From Plazaster borealis (lineage: Eukaryota > Echinodermata > Asteroidea > Forcipulatida > Labidiasteridae), in NCBI GenBank assembly GCA_021014325.1, contig CM037458.1:22861063-22925062 (forward strand): 64,000 nt of DNA, given 5' to 3'. The position numbers and the translations under genes are program-made. Below are positions 1 through 11,565 of the stretch, one piece after another (positions within the stretch are counted from its first letter, which is position 1; each line of letters opens with the position of its first letter). The notes below the pieces were generated by a model. The model had not been told where the DNA came from. It saw only the letters and a program-made list of their open reading frames with translations, and searched no databases.

Positions 1-1190
1 GCCAATAAAGTGCCTTTAGAAGGATTATACAGGATTGGTAGAGCTAACAAAATAGTCTCAGTGTTCATGTTTTGTGTGATCAACCGTATACATACATGCA
101 AAAACCTGTGAACAGTTGGGCTTAATCCGTTGTGGGAGGCAGGAGGTAGCGAAAAACCATGCACATTTTCCAGCATGTAAACAGTTATTGCCCTTAATTT
201 TGGTTGCAACAACCGAAACCAGATGTTACATATTTCTAGGTTTTCAGATACAGTTTTCTCAAATATGACTTCATTTCAGAGGTAAATATTTCACACGAAC
301 AAAAATGGTTCTATAGTATAAAGTTCACAATTAGTAAGCTTTCAGACAAATTAAACAATTAAGGTTGTTTTTATCCTTAACAACCCTGTGTAATACCTTC
401 AAGACAACCGACAGAAAGCAAACAATTTGAATAACAATGCCCGTATATAATTCTTTTTCTCAGAATGTGTTACACAACCAGAATGCGGGACTGACGGTGA
501 TTAATAGATACCACGGCAAATCAATATGCACGATACATGACAAATTTACAGATGGGATTGATACCATGAAGGGCCTCCGGGTGCAAAGTTTCTTAGAACT
601 TCACGAAGCAAAATCTGCAGCATAAAGAAGTTAAATCCCTAATTTACCTGAAAAAGCTGAAAAACACTATACAAGCACCCGGCCATAACTGTTACATGAT
701 TTGTGCACGATGTGGGTCCATGCACAAATCTTTCCAAGCATGTATTTAATCACGATTTTCACACAACACCAAGTCACGCGTCATGAATCACAAGTCGGTC
801 GATATGCAATGACAAAAAAGGAGAAGGCCTACCACGCTAAACAATTCTGAAGAAGACTAGCGTCGAGTCTCTCCAGACTTTATAAGGCTTCTTCCAATGA
901 AACATTAACAAAATAAAACTAGGCGGGAAATCTCCGATTTAGTCGCTCCGCTTGGGGGGAAATTTTTCCACGAAACTATCTCTGACTTGACAGTAATCGG
1001 TCGGTTGACACGTATAAATTGATCGGGGAAACCTTATGACTTCATCAACCGTTCTACGTTTCTTTGGCTGGCTTGAATTAAAAGCCATTAGCATCACTCA
1101 ATGGATTTCCAAAGATTTCGGTAATTGACGTCATACATATCCTCAGTTCAATCTTTTTATTTAGATTCTTGGTGACATAACGCCCAGTGA
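1..1190. other. No gene or known repeat seen
   Basis: AT-rich, with only short unsupported frames. No splice-flanked coding stretch recognised. Confidence 0.6.
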
Positions 1191-1259
1191 TTATTGTTTT
1201 ATCTCCCTACATATACCGGGTGTCTTTTTTTGCCGTACATCGTACGGACAGCAGCGATA

Positions 1260-1590
1260 TAAAATGTTACCCTATTTATAGGGTAACATTTTAGGGGGCA
1301 CATGGGGGTGTACCATTTTTGTATAGGGGTACTTATTAAAACTGTACACTGCAGAAACGGGGCTGTTAAAATTGACACCTTGGGTGTTTTCACATATAGG
1401 CCTAAATACCTTTTTTTTCCCTTCAAATTTACACCATAAGGTGTAAAAATAACACTTATTTCTACCAAAACAATTACATTTGTGTTATTTTAACACCCAT
1501 TGATGTTAATTTTGGTTCTCTCTTCGGTATCTATATGTGTTAACACCCATGGTGTTAATTTTAACACCCCAGTTTTTGCAGTGTATTTCT
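1260..1590. repeat. Cluster of short AACACC palindromes
   Basis: A perfect palindrome TGTTACCCTATTTATAGGGT with AAAA/TTTT flanks at 1,262-1,293 is followed by TTACACCATAAGGTGTAA and GTTAACACCCATGGTGTTAA, and ends GTTTTTGCAGTGTA. It looks like a degraded fold-back element with several internal arms. Confidence 0.7.
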
Positions 1591-1594
1591 GTTT

Positions 1595-3240
1595 GACTAT
1601 TTCCTAAAAAATAAAAACTTTTCAGCACACTTGTTATGTTGTTTACTTTTATTTTTTATTTTTAGGATTGTCTGACGTTGAGGTAAAAACAAACACATTG
1701 TCAGCAGGTAAATTGAAAATAAAAATGGATTTAAAAACATTGAAAAATGAAAGCCTGTAACATAATATTCTGGTAATTTGTTATCTCAAAAGTCCAGGTT
1801 CCAATGGGAGAGGGCATCCGGGGGCACAAACTTCAATGGGGGAGGAGGGGGAAGGGGGTCACTGCCCCTCCCGTGCCCCTCTTTGCCGCTGCGTCCGGAT
1901 GACATGATTATACTTTTGCTCATTCTAGCCCCGTTGTGCTATGCCAACACAGACCAGTTGCCACGGTAGCCAAAAAGCTATCAACGTTGTGGTTGGTGGG
2001 TTTTTTTTAATCGAAGATAATTAAACATGTTATATATACAAACAAACAGGTTATACACCGTACTTGTGATAATCCACACACACACACACACCCACACACC
2101 CTTACAGCTGGTGACTTGTGGGGTCCTGCTATTGTTGTTCTATTATTCCCTTTTCTGAAGAATTCCCCTGTGGGGTACAAGTTTTACAAAGAATTCCTTG
2201 TGGGGTCCATTGTTCTGTTGTGTTGTAATCGCCACCAATATTGGACCATCCTTTGTTCAACTCCTTGTCCAGGCAAACGTGGACCCCATTGTTTTCCTTT
2301 GTGATAGCAATAATGGCCCTATTGTCCCTTTAGTTAGAAGTCCTCGGTTCGCATGTCACTACGAGTACACCAACATACAAAAAGATTGTTTATTCTGAAA
2401 GCTTACTTCTTTATGAACCCGGCAAAAGTCTACTACCTGTTATGTGAGAAATAGGGCCCATGTCCGGCTGGAATGCTGAATCATTCGTATTTCTATCGAC
2501 TAAATCAAACTTGCACGAAATCGCCGACAAATCGTTATCGGTTATTTGCCATTTTCTTGAAGACGTGACCACCTAAATTTAAGGACATTTTCACAGGTAT
2601 AATGATTGCGCTTATACTGGCGATTGAATACACACACCTTGAACGTATCGCTGTAAGCAAACATTTGAATAATTGATTGAACTATGGCCCGTCTGCGCCG
2701 GATCGAAGGAACATCCTTCCCCGAAAGACGGGGTCGATGAGAGGGCCTGTGGAAGATGGTTGGGAAGTGGGTGGTGGTTGGGAAGGGGGGGTGTTCGGCA
2801 GTAGCGAGGCGAGAGAACTGTTCTCTCCACGATCTGCGTCTGAGTAATATTGATCGGTTTTATTGTACACGCCACCTTCAGACTTTCTTCAAACTCACCT
2901 TCAGCGCTTGACTGATCCGTCAAGGTAAACTGTCAAATTTTTCCCGCTAACCCACTTGACAAAAAAATAACGGCAGACAAAACAATTGTCTGTGAGCATG
3001 AATAGAAACGAACCAAGATATATTTCTTGTCCTGGAACACAGCCAAGAAGCGTGTTGGACTCGTGGACTACACAATCTGTACTAGTCCTAAGTTGATTTT
3101 GAACATAGACATCTCATGATTAAAACAATAATAACACAAGATATTTATATTGCAGGAGCCTCTATGCTCAACACCAAACATACAACAATGAAATAAATGA
3201 AGCAATTAAAACAAAAATATGTAGATTCAAACAAGTGAGT
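1595..3240. other. No confident gene; one possible splice donor
   Basis: 1,800-1,905 is G-rich then C-rich (a weak fold-back). On the minus strand near 2,890 AAGGTGAGTTTG resembles a donor, with no matching coding exon found. CA repeat at 2,076. Confidence 0.5.
2076..2103. repeat. (CA)n microsatellite
   Basis: Imperfect CACACACACA run of about 26 bp. Confidence 0.9.
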
Positions 3241-3242
3241 CT

Positions 3243-3480
3243 TTAAAGGCACTGAACACGTTTGGAAATTGAAAAGACCAGTGTTCTCACTTGGTGTATC
3301 CCAACATATGCATAAAATAACAAACCTGTGAAAATTTGGGCTCAATTGGTCATCGAAGTTGCAAGAAAATGATGAAATAAAAAACACCCTTGTTGAACAA
3401 ATTTGTGCGCTTTCAGATAGGAATAAAAACTTCTTGCAAGTTTGTTTTGAGTCATTACCAAACGTGTACGATACCTTTAA
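3243..3480 (+). mobile_element. MITE family A, internally deleted copy
   Basis: Ends TTTAAAGGCACTGAACACG and CGTGTACGATACCTTTAAA are near-inverted repeats. The body (CACTTGGTGTATCCCAACAT, TGGGCTCAATTGGTCATCGA) matches the copies at 15.4, 58.9 and 63.3 kb; about 140 bp is missing from the middle. Confidence 0.88.
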
Positions 3481-3828
3481 AGGTACTGTACACTTTTAGT
3501 AACAGCTCAAAATCAGTGTCCACATTTTGTGTGATTCAACATGCATGAACAAACAAACCTGTGAAAGTTTGAGCTTAATTGGTCATCCAGGTCACGAGAA
3601 AATAGTGAAAAGAGACCTTATGTGTTTTCTGTTTTTTTTTTCTTCAAATTATCGCGCGTGATAAAAACTATTTTTTTACTCATTTCTCAGAAACGATAGC
3701 ATTTTAGGCAGAAATATTTTAAGGAACCCTTTCTACCTTTACTTACTTTAAATCATGTATAAGTTATGTGTGAATCTGTGAACATTGTGCTTTTCGATCT
3801 TACCAATAGTGTACAGGGCCTTTAAATG
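3477..3828 (+). mobile_element. MITE family C, copy 1, abutting the family A copy
   Basis: Starts TTTAAAGGTACTGTACAC and ends ATAGTGTACAGGGCCTTTAAA. It shares its TTTAAA with the preceding element. The body matches the inverted copy at 21.3 kb. Confidence 0.85.
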
Positions 3829-6242
3829 TCCCTTGAAAATCAGAACAGAGTCAGCTTGGCTTAATATGAACTGGTAAGTCATTCCATAGTCATTCCAATG
3901 AGGGTGTAATGAAGTTGAAGGCTCTTTGACATAGCATTTTGTGGAAAAAAGGGTTTGCGTCAGTAAGGATTGGTCAGCAAAACGAAGAGGACGAACAGGA
4001 ATATATTTTTGCAGAAGATCAAATATAATAGTCTGGAGATAGTCCATGGAGAGCTTTGAAAGTGAGGAGATTTAACCTTGCTCTATGATTTAACTAATAA
4101 CGATACGCATTTTAATCGAGAGCCAGTAGAGTTCGTATATAGATGGGTGTTGCGTGTTTGAGAACGAGGTGTGCGTGACAACTGACATTGCATGCATCGT
4201 CAGCATGGAAGTCCTCAAATCACTGGGCATTGGACTGTGTCTGGTTCTGCGAGAGCCATTTGAAACCGAGTCAGAATTTTAAGGTCCATCTCAAAAGTGT
4301 CATACTGTTCAACTGGTCCCCGAGAGAGGCTGTGCGTGGTGGATCTCAGGTCCTTTATCTTTTTGGAGATGTGTTTTAGTTATTCAGGAGTCTTGACTGT
4401 TTCCACGAAACTTTTCATAATCTCTTGATGTTCTTTGGGAGGTTTGTTCGAGTAATCAATAATTGGTCGTTTCCCCGATCGACTTTCTGCATTTTTATCG
4501 TGTTTTTTTTTTAAAGATCAGGCATAGCCTTAAATTCATCAGTTTCTATTCGTTTTATGGCAGAAGATCACCCTCTTAAAGTCGTTGTCATTTGTACAGT
4601 GTGGCTTTTAAACTGAAAAAAAATTATGGAAATGTGTTGCCATGAGCTAGTTTCTGATTAAGATTTTTGAGTTGAAAACTACCCTGTTTGAAGGAGTTCA
4701 TTTTCCAAGAAGATCTACAACTGTCCCATCCCTCCAAGGAACAATTCCATAACTACTTCCAAGGAACAATTCCATAGCTACTTCCAAGGAACAATTCCAT
4801 AGCTACTTCCATGACCATACGACGCCCTCTCTCCAGTCGCTGACCCTAGGGTTGTTGTTACCCGCGTGGTGACTCTATTATGACTGTCGCTGTCAACAAT
4901 TGTCAATTTTATTTTTGCGTATAATCCGCTGGGACAGGAAAGGTTGACTCAGTGAGCATTCTTTTCAGCTCAAAGCTCGAGATTTATCTAATTCTGGGAA
5001 ATCGACTTTTCATAAACTGTAACCTTGTGTAAAACTGGCTTTTCCTAATAAGTCAATTCCCGCGCTTAAATGAGATAAGTTAACGAAAAGCGGCGTAGGG
5101 GAAGGATTTTAGGCTGAAATGTGTAAATAGGAAATCTATTCAAAATCCCCGGTAACTAAAACTTAAAAGGAGTCACTTTGGCAAAGATAGAGTATACTCA
5201 AGCAAATTCTTTTCATTAAAAAAACACAAAAAACATGTCACTGTTTTGCATCCACTGATTTCATAAAAACGTAAGCACGTTTCCCACAGGTTGCATTTTT
5301 ATGTTTAAATAATTTTGCGAAAGAAATGTTCAAATTAAGCAAAATTCATTGTCTTGTGATTCACAGGCTTACACCTGACGTGCGAATGGGGCGTATTGAG
5401 TAGGCTACGTTACCACGAAACTATATGATCTTTTCAGGTTATTATGGGTCATTACGTTTGCGGTGACCATCAAGCAAACTGACCATTGTTCTCATACTTA
5501 ACAGATGCCGACATCACCTTTAATTAAGCCTAATTAAAATTATCCGGTAATTCAACTAAGTGGATGCAATCTGGTTCCCGGTAAAAGCACAGCCGTGTGG
5601 CAGCTAATTAAAGCAGCGTTAGATTAGAGCTAACAAGCAGACGGTCCATCTGCCATGAATACCAAAGCTGCCAACATGATTCCGGATCAAAACCAGAGAA
5701 GTTGACTGACCGCGGGGACAGTGTGAGGAACAATTAACACAGATCAAAGAGCAAACATTTCACTTAAATACAACAGCCTTGAAGATTGCAAAAACCCCGG
5801 GCGTACCCACACCCCCCGGCCCCCAACAGCCTGCGGGAACTTGGGGTAAAAAGGGGGCAAGGAGGCAACCCGATTTTGCTGAAAAAAGGCACACCCTACA
5901 CTTTCAGTTAAACCTATCGGAAGTACAATGTATGTTGATTCCTTTCCCTACAACATTGACGTCACTACCCTATACCCAACGTCTGGGTCTGACGGGTTTT
6001 CTCACAATGAAAAAAAAGCGTGGATTTGGGTAGTTTCTTTCAACTGTTCGTGATCATAACTTTATTGTAAATACCGCGATGCAAAATCACATAATTCTGC
6101 AGGGTAGACGGAATTGTCGACGGCAACTTTTCACTGTTCATGTTACTTGAAACAGTGAAGAAAGTTCAATGTCTCCCCATAGAGATAGCCCTGGATTGGT
6201 GAGATGGATAAAACAAACAATGGTATGGTACCGTTAGCGAGT
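3829..6242. other. Gene-free stretch with one small tandem array
   Basis: Apart from the 25-bp array, I see no coding or repeat pattern. The 99-codon minus-strand frame ending at 3,748 begins in unique sequence and runs into the MITE, so it is not supported. Confidence 0.55.
4731..4810. repeat. 25-bp tandem array, about 3 copies
   Basis: Unit CTTCCAAGGAACAATTCCAT followed by AGCTA, three nearly identical copies. Confidence 0.93.
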
Positions 6243-6398
6243 AAAGACTTAGGCCGTGTCCGAAATGCCGGCTACAGCTACGGCTACGGCTAGATATCCG
6301 CGTCATCATGCATTGAAGAATAGGACGTCCTTAACAACACCCTTAGCAACAGCCGTAGCCGTAGCTATAGCCGCCAATTCGGATTCGGCCTAAACCTT
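6243..6398. mobile_element. GGCTACGG fold-back element, copy 1
   Basis: GGCTACAGCTACGGCTACGG and CCGTAGCCGTAGCTATAGCC are complementary arms; outer GGCCGTGTCCGAAATGCC pairs with GCCAATTCGGATTCGGCC. Internal TAGGACGTCCTTA is shared with 56.8 kb. Confidence 0.87.
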
Positions 6399-6464
6399 AA
6401 AAACTTGCATGCGGGCTTCCTTTGCATGCTTTTCTTGGTCAGGCCGAAGCGGAAAATGGTTAAA

Positions 6465-6542
6465 AGATGAGATTTGAACTGCGATTCTGTTACCCGCTCG
6501 GCCATGAAACGCCCCAGTAGAACAAAACGCGACATTGGATAT
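6465..6542 (-). repeat. tRNA-Leu/Ser-like relic
   Basis: Minus strand: TTCATGGCCGAGCGGGTAAC (A box) and GCAGTTCAAATCTCATC (B box). Arms do not close properly. Confidence 0.4.
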
Positions 6543-6912
6543 TCATAAACCATGCACCATTAAGCTACACACGCTTAATTAATTACTTCCACTCAAACCC
6601 AATACCCATTTAAATACAGACACATCAATCATAGAGTGCAAGATATGTGGCCTCCGGGTTTCAGCTCACGATGAAATAATTGTGATACAGTCCTCGATCG
6701 AGAGGACGAATATTAATTAATCCCAAATGGGACTATTACCGAAGCCCCGGCCAGGAATATCCTAGTACTTCTTTTTTAATCACATTACTCGGCTCATCAA
6801 TGCTCGTTATGTCCATTACGAACACCATTATGTTACACTTTAAGTTAGATTTATTTTTCCCAGAAAATTCACGATATCGTCCATTTCCAGGGCCCAATTT
6901 CATAGATCTGCT

Positions 6913-7437
6913 TAAAGGGTCTGTATACGTTTGGTAATGACTCTGATAATTAATGGCAATACAACCTTACTTGGTAAGAAGTACAGCAGCTTTGGACAGT
7001 ATAATGCATTTTGAGAAACTTGTCACTTCGAAGTACTGTGATGGAAAAAGATATCACTTTTTATCCCCAAAAATTTGAATCTGAGAAGCGTTATTTACTG
7101 CATGCAGTAGCGTTTCTCAGATTGTGCATTCCAACTGTAGATTATTCTTCCTGCGTGGACATAACCGCTGAACTTCGAAGTACTGCGGTTATGGAAAAAT
7201 ATATTATTTTTATCCGCAAAAATTTGAATCTGAGAAGCGTTACTGCAGTAACTTTTCTCAGATTGTGAGTTCCAATTGTAGATTATTCTTCCTGCTCCAG
7301 ATTTTCGGCAATATCTCAAAAATGCTACCACCTTTTGAAATGAAATATTCACAGGTTAGTTTTATGGCATATATACAACATAGGATTGAAACAAACACTG
7401 GGTTCCAATTACCAAACGTATACAATCCCTTTAATTA
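6913..7437. mobile_element. MITE family B with an internal duplication
   Basis: TTAAAGGGTCTGTATACG and CGTATACAATCCCTTTAA form inverted ends. The core (GAATCTGAGAAGCGTTA; CTTCGAAGTACTG) occurs twice, so the element is about 130 bp longer than its relatives. Confidence 0.85.
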
Positions 7438-7690
7438 GACCTCGATGAGTAGACAATCATTTCTCAACCACTATTTCCTTCTTAGAAGAAATGAGCAGGT
7501 AACCAGTCACATATGGTACGTGTGACATGTTATTTTGTCTGGTAACCTTATTCTACATGGTAAAGCAAGTTGTGCTTGGCTTCTTGTCTGTGGTTAGCAG
7601 CTCTATGAAATTGGATCATTGCTCATACTGAGGCTGGAGGTACAAATAGTCTGCTTCCTTTCGTTTGGGACCCTGTCACACAGGGAACAA

Positions 7691-7876
7691 GGCAGCCTCG
7701 CTACCATGGGCAGCCTCGCTACCATGGGCAGCCTCGCTACCATGGGCAGCCTCGCTACCATGGGCAGCCTCGCTACCATGGGCAGCCTCGCTACCATGGG
7801 CAGCCTCGCTACCATGGGCAGCCTCGCTACCATGGGCAGCCTCGCTACCATGGGCAGCCTCGCTACCATGGGCAGC
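7691..7876. repeat. 18-bp minisatellite, about 10 identical copies
   Basis: Unit GGCAGCCTCGCTACCATG repeated without visible differences. It is open in several frames on both strands (GSLATM on plus, PMVARL on minus) because 18 is a multiple of three. No flanking gene is recognised. Confidence 0.97.
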
Positions 7877-10130
7877 GCGCCGTATCGATGAGCGAGCAGC
7901 ACGTGCCGGGGTTAAAATGGCGCGGCGAGATCGAATAGGCCTACCCTGGGAACGAGGTTGGGAACAAGGTTGACCCTAATCATCTCAACACACCTTAGGC
8001 TAGAAGCCAGACACTGCATGACGTCACAACGTCACACTATCCAAGTAAACGGCGCCCAGCTACCATCCACTTAACTGGTGCAACTGGATCGGATGATTGA
8101 AGCCCATTTTAATGATTGTCTGACTATCATTTACACGAGACTACCACGACCGCAACAACAATTACTAACGAACATTTATAATTACAGTGGAGCTCTTCCA
8201 TGAATTAGGAATCCTTAAAAAATAAAAGGGCATCGTGAAAAGTCACGTGAATCATGCATGGCTCTCGTATAATAGCTCCATGCTTGTAATTTAATCTCAC
8301 AACAGCCATCAGACATACTGGTGAACTATGACAGGGTTAGAAACTGGATGGGACACCAACCTTTTCACCCACTTGTTGAGCATATTATAACAATTCAATT
8401 AATGGTTTTAAAATATTGATCTTAATAATATAGGTGACGAAATTATTGCAAATGTATATTTTGTCTCTGAGTAGTTTAAACATTGGCAAATTTGTTTGTC
8501 TACGGACGGCTTTGTTCCATCCGCTTGACTGGGCTCTGGAGCTTGATTTGAAGACAAACAAAAACCATTACACTCTAAACAATGGTTGTTCAGCATACTT
8601 CTTTTTCTTGTTCTCACGTTTCGAATATCATCAAAGCACAAGTTACATTATGATAAGTTACCTTTTCATGTTCCATGGAAATGTTTCCTATCGAAGTAAA
8701 TAAATTTAGTTTTTCAAATATTTGTGAAATATACCAAACACCAAATTTACATTGACTTAGTTACACGTCGACAACAGTGATTTTGCTGAATTATATTAAA
8801 ATTAGCATAATGCCACTATTCTTGTGATTTTTAAAAAGGATTTTTCACCACGTTGGAGAATTACACTTCACTACATTATCATAAAAACTAAAAAAGAAAC
8901 TAAACAAACAAAACCAAATAATTTAATTAAATAGATTAACATTCCTCTAAAAAAGTGTGTTTCCTTTGTTTTGCACCACCCCGTACAGTTAGCAGAAGAT
9001 TCAGTCTGTGTTTCGTTTCTCCATGGATTCAGCCGAGCGGATGCCGAGCAAGGCATGGTTTAAATTAAAGTGTCACTGGGCGAGTTAAAAGATAAATCGG
9101 TCCGGGTTCTGTTTCCCCTAGACGAGTTGACGCTTAACTCTAATCCCGGTTGTTTGTTAACCAAGAGTCACATACCGCGGAACAATCGTGTCGTGACTAA
9201 AAGCAACGGACAAACAGCCATAACGGCATTACATGTATTCCAATGACCACGAATAAAACAGAGATTTCTTGAATAGTTCCGTCAGCAAACACCCAAATTT
9301 GAAGAATACAATTACACAAATGGACGCAATAAAGTTAACACCAACCAGCACCCGGGGAGCGTTCACGCCAAATTCACGCCAAATCGCCTGGAAGTGCCAC
9401 TCCTATCCACAGAGCTCTGAAGGGTCGAAGACACTCGTCTGTTTTATACGAATCTTCTTTCTCTCGAAATCTTTTCTTAATTTAATGAATATCGTCTTTG
9501 CCTCTAAGGTGGCAGTGTACACCAGATGTATCTTCCGGCGTCTCAGCCTGCCAGCAAAGGTTTTGAAACCTCACGAGAAAAGTCTTGAAAGAGACTGAGC
9601 GAATGTATTGGACGTGTGTTTTCAAACTTGTGCAGCTGTATTTTTTTCTTCTTCTTCCCTCCACCCTGAGCTGCGGAGAATCATTTCACTTCAAACAACT
9701 ATAGCAAACGCAGCAACAGCAACAACAACAACGACACAAAATAAACATGAAACAACAACAAACAGCAAACCGATGTGAACGCATTCCACGAAGCAATCAA
9801 GAACCTATAGAACATTGTTTTGATAAGCATTTTGACAAAAATTGGATGAACGAAAGTATACTTAGTTGCCAGTCTTTCTGATTGGCAAATGGATTTCGGG
9901 TGTCAATCCCTAACTGATCAGTACGAGTGATTTCTCTATTTATTCCGTGGTTTCCCTCCCAGCATAAAACCAGTACAAATCTAAATTACACTGACAGCAT
10001 TAACTGACATTTATACATGCATTCAATGACCAACATTAAACCGTTTACAAAATTTCAATTTATAAACGCTTCAATTGCTCACCTTGGTATCTTAGAATGA
10101 ATACTTTGCTGCAACAAAATATTGCTGCTG
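7877..10130. other. No supported gene
   Basis: Two frames of about 100 codons on the plus strand (near 9,269-9,598) show no recognisable domain or splice context. CAACAACAACGAC-rich sequence lies near 9,705-9,770. Confidence 0.5.
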
Positions 10131-10347
10131 TCAGGGGCGGATCCAGGATTTTCCAAACGGGGGGGCGTGAAAATATTCCAAGCAGCAAAATGATAAACGA
10201 AGTTTGTTGCCCCATTTCTCCCTCCCCTTCTCTCTCTCTCCCTCTTTTTTTTCTTTTCTCCCTCTTTTTTTTTTTTTTTTTATATTAAAAATTGGGTGCG
10301 TGCGCCCCCCACGCCCCCCCCCTGGATCCGCGCCTGGCTGTATAGCT
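10131..10347. mobile_element. GGCGGATCCAGG fold-back element
   Basis: GGGGCGGATCCAGGATTTT and CCCCCTGGATCCGCGCCTG are inverted ends around a long C/T-rich tract (10,205-10,280). Confidence 0.8.
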
Positions 10348-10598
10348 GGAAAATATATTGACAATTTCGATGATTTGTTTTCATCTCGTAAAATATTTCT
10401 GACCGAAATGCACTGCGTATATAGCTATTTGTTTTCTGGAAACTAAGGTTTGTTTTCGCTGCATTTATACGTCTGCCTGAGCTGACATAACATGTGTCTT
10501 CGAACGGTGGAAGTATAAGCTTTATTACAACAAAATTGTGCCCAATGTTGATAATTTTCCTCAAAGTGGCAAGCTAGTTTCCGTGTGGTAACTACAAT

Positions 10599-10636
10599 CA
10601 TGGAGGTATAAGACCACAAGGTGTTATACCTCCATG
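10599..10636. repeat. Mini fold-back CATGGAGGTATA
   Basis: CATGGAGGTATAAGACCAC and TTATACCTCCATG, about 38 bp in all. Confidence 0.8.
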
Positions 10637-10764
10637 TAACAATTATAATCTCTTCTGTATCAATTATGATATTGAGTTGAGACAAGTTAACTCTCGACGT
10701 TTCGAGTAATATACTCAGCTTGTCAGTGGGGAGTATAGTACACTGCACATCTCACAACCACACT

Positions 10765-11115
10765 CTGAACACTTCCGGGTCAGAATAGGGGACTTTTGAG
10801 ACGCTAGGTGGCAGCAGACTTACCAGGTAAATCCATTGTTCTCGGTAATATGCGCATGCTCAGAAGTACGTAAACAATGTCAATGTCTGCTGCCACCTAT
10901 AGCGTCCCAAAGTCTCCCATTGACCCGAATTCCGGGTCCTATGGGGGGTCTAACACAATTCTGGGTCAGTATGACCCGGAATCTGTGTTAAATTGATCCC
11001 AAACTCTGTCAAACTGACGCAGAATCCCGAGTCAAAATCTAATTTTTAACCAGTTTCCGGGTCAGCCTGACCGAGAAATGGGGGACTCGTTATCTGGGTA
11101 AATTGTTACCCGGAA
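10765..11115. mobile_element. GGGTCA fold-back family, copy 1, interrupted
   Basis: Begins near CTCTGAACACTTCCGGGTCA. Contains CTGGGTCAGTATGACCCGG and CCGGGTCAGCCTGACC. Broken by the element at 10,786-10,923. The right end near 11,110 is worn. Confidence 0.8.
10786..10923. mobile_element. CTAGGTGGCAGCAG fold-back element, copy 1 (nested)
   Basis: Arms GACGCTAGGTGGCAGCAGAC and GTCTGCTGCCACCTATAGCG flank about 60 bp. Outer ends are GGGGACTTTTGAG and AAAGTCTCCCATT. Two more copies occur at 18.7 and 48.1 kb. Confidence 0.88.
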
Positions 11116-11163
11116 CTCTTTTTGAGAGACGAGTATTATAGTACAAGGTTGTTTATAGTTCGC

Positions 11164-11565
11164 TTAAAGGGAACGTATATCTTTGTTTTTTGGAACCGTT
11201 CGGTTGTTTTAATTATATAAATGATAAATGTAGATATATACAATAAAACTAACTTGTGAAAATTTCATTTCAAAAGGTGGTAGCGTATTGAGATATCGCC
11301 GAAAATCTGGAGCAGTTATGTCCACACAGGAAGAACAATCCGTAATTGGAATACACAATTTGAGTAGCATATCTGACAGTACGTTTCTCAGATTCAAATT
11401 TTGAGGGTATAAAAACAATATCTTTTTCCATAACCACATTACTTCGAAGTGAAATGATTCTCAAAATGCTTTATATCGAAGGCTGCTGGTACTTCTAACC
11501 AAGTAAGTTTCAATTTCCATTAACTTTAAGTGTGATTACCAAACGTATACATTCCCTTTAAATTC
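11164..11565 (-). mobile_element. MITE family B, copy 2
   Basis: TTAAAGGGAACGTATATC to CGTATACATTCCCTTTAA. The internal strings TTTCATTTCAAAAGGTGGTA and CACTTCGAAGTAATG (reverse complement of the stretch near 11,447) match the copy at 6.9 kb in reverse. Confidence 0.82.

Noticed and set aside
2612..2923. 103-codon minus-strand frame with a donor-like site
   Set aside because: The frame and the donor do not agree with any coding family; CT-rich proline run only.
3145..3387. Recurring 60-80 codon frames ([18 protein letters not shown] and complements)
   Set aside because: These are MITE family A sequence, repeated at several loci without conserved length.
7603..7973. Three overlapping repeat-rich frames on both strands
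   Set aside because: All come from the 18-bp minisatellite; no flanking coding sequence.
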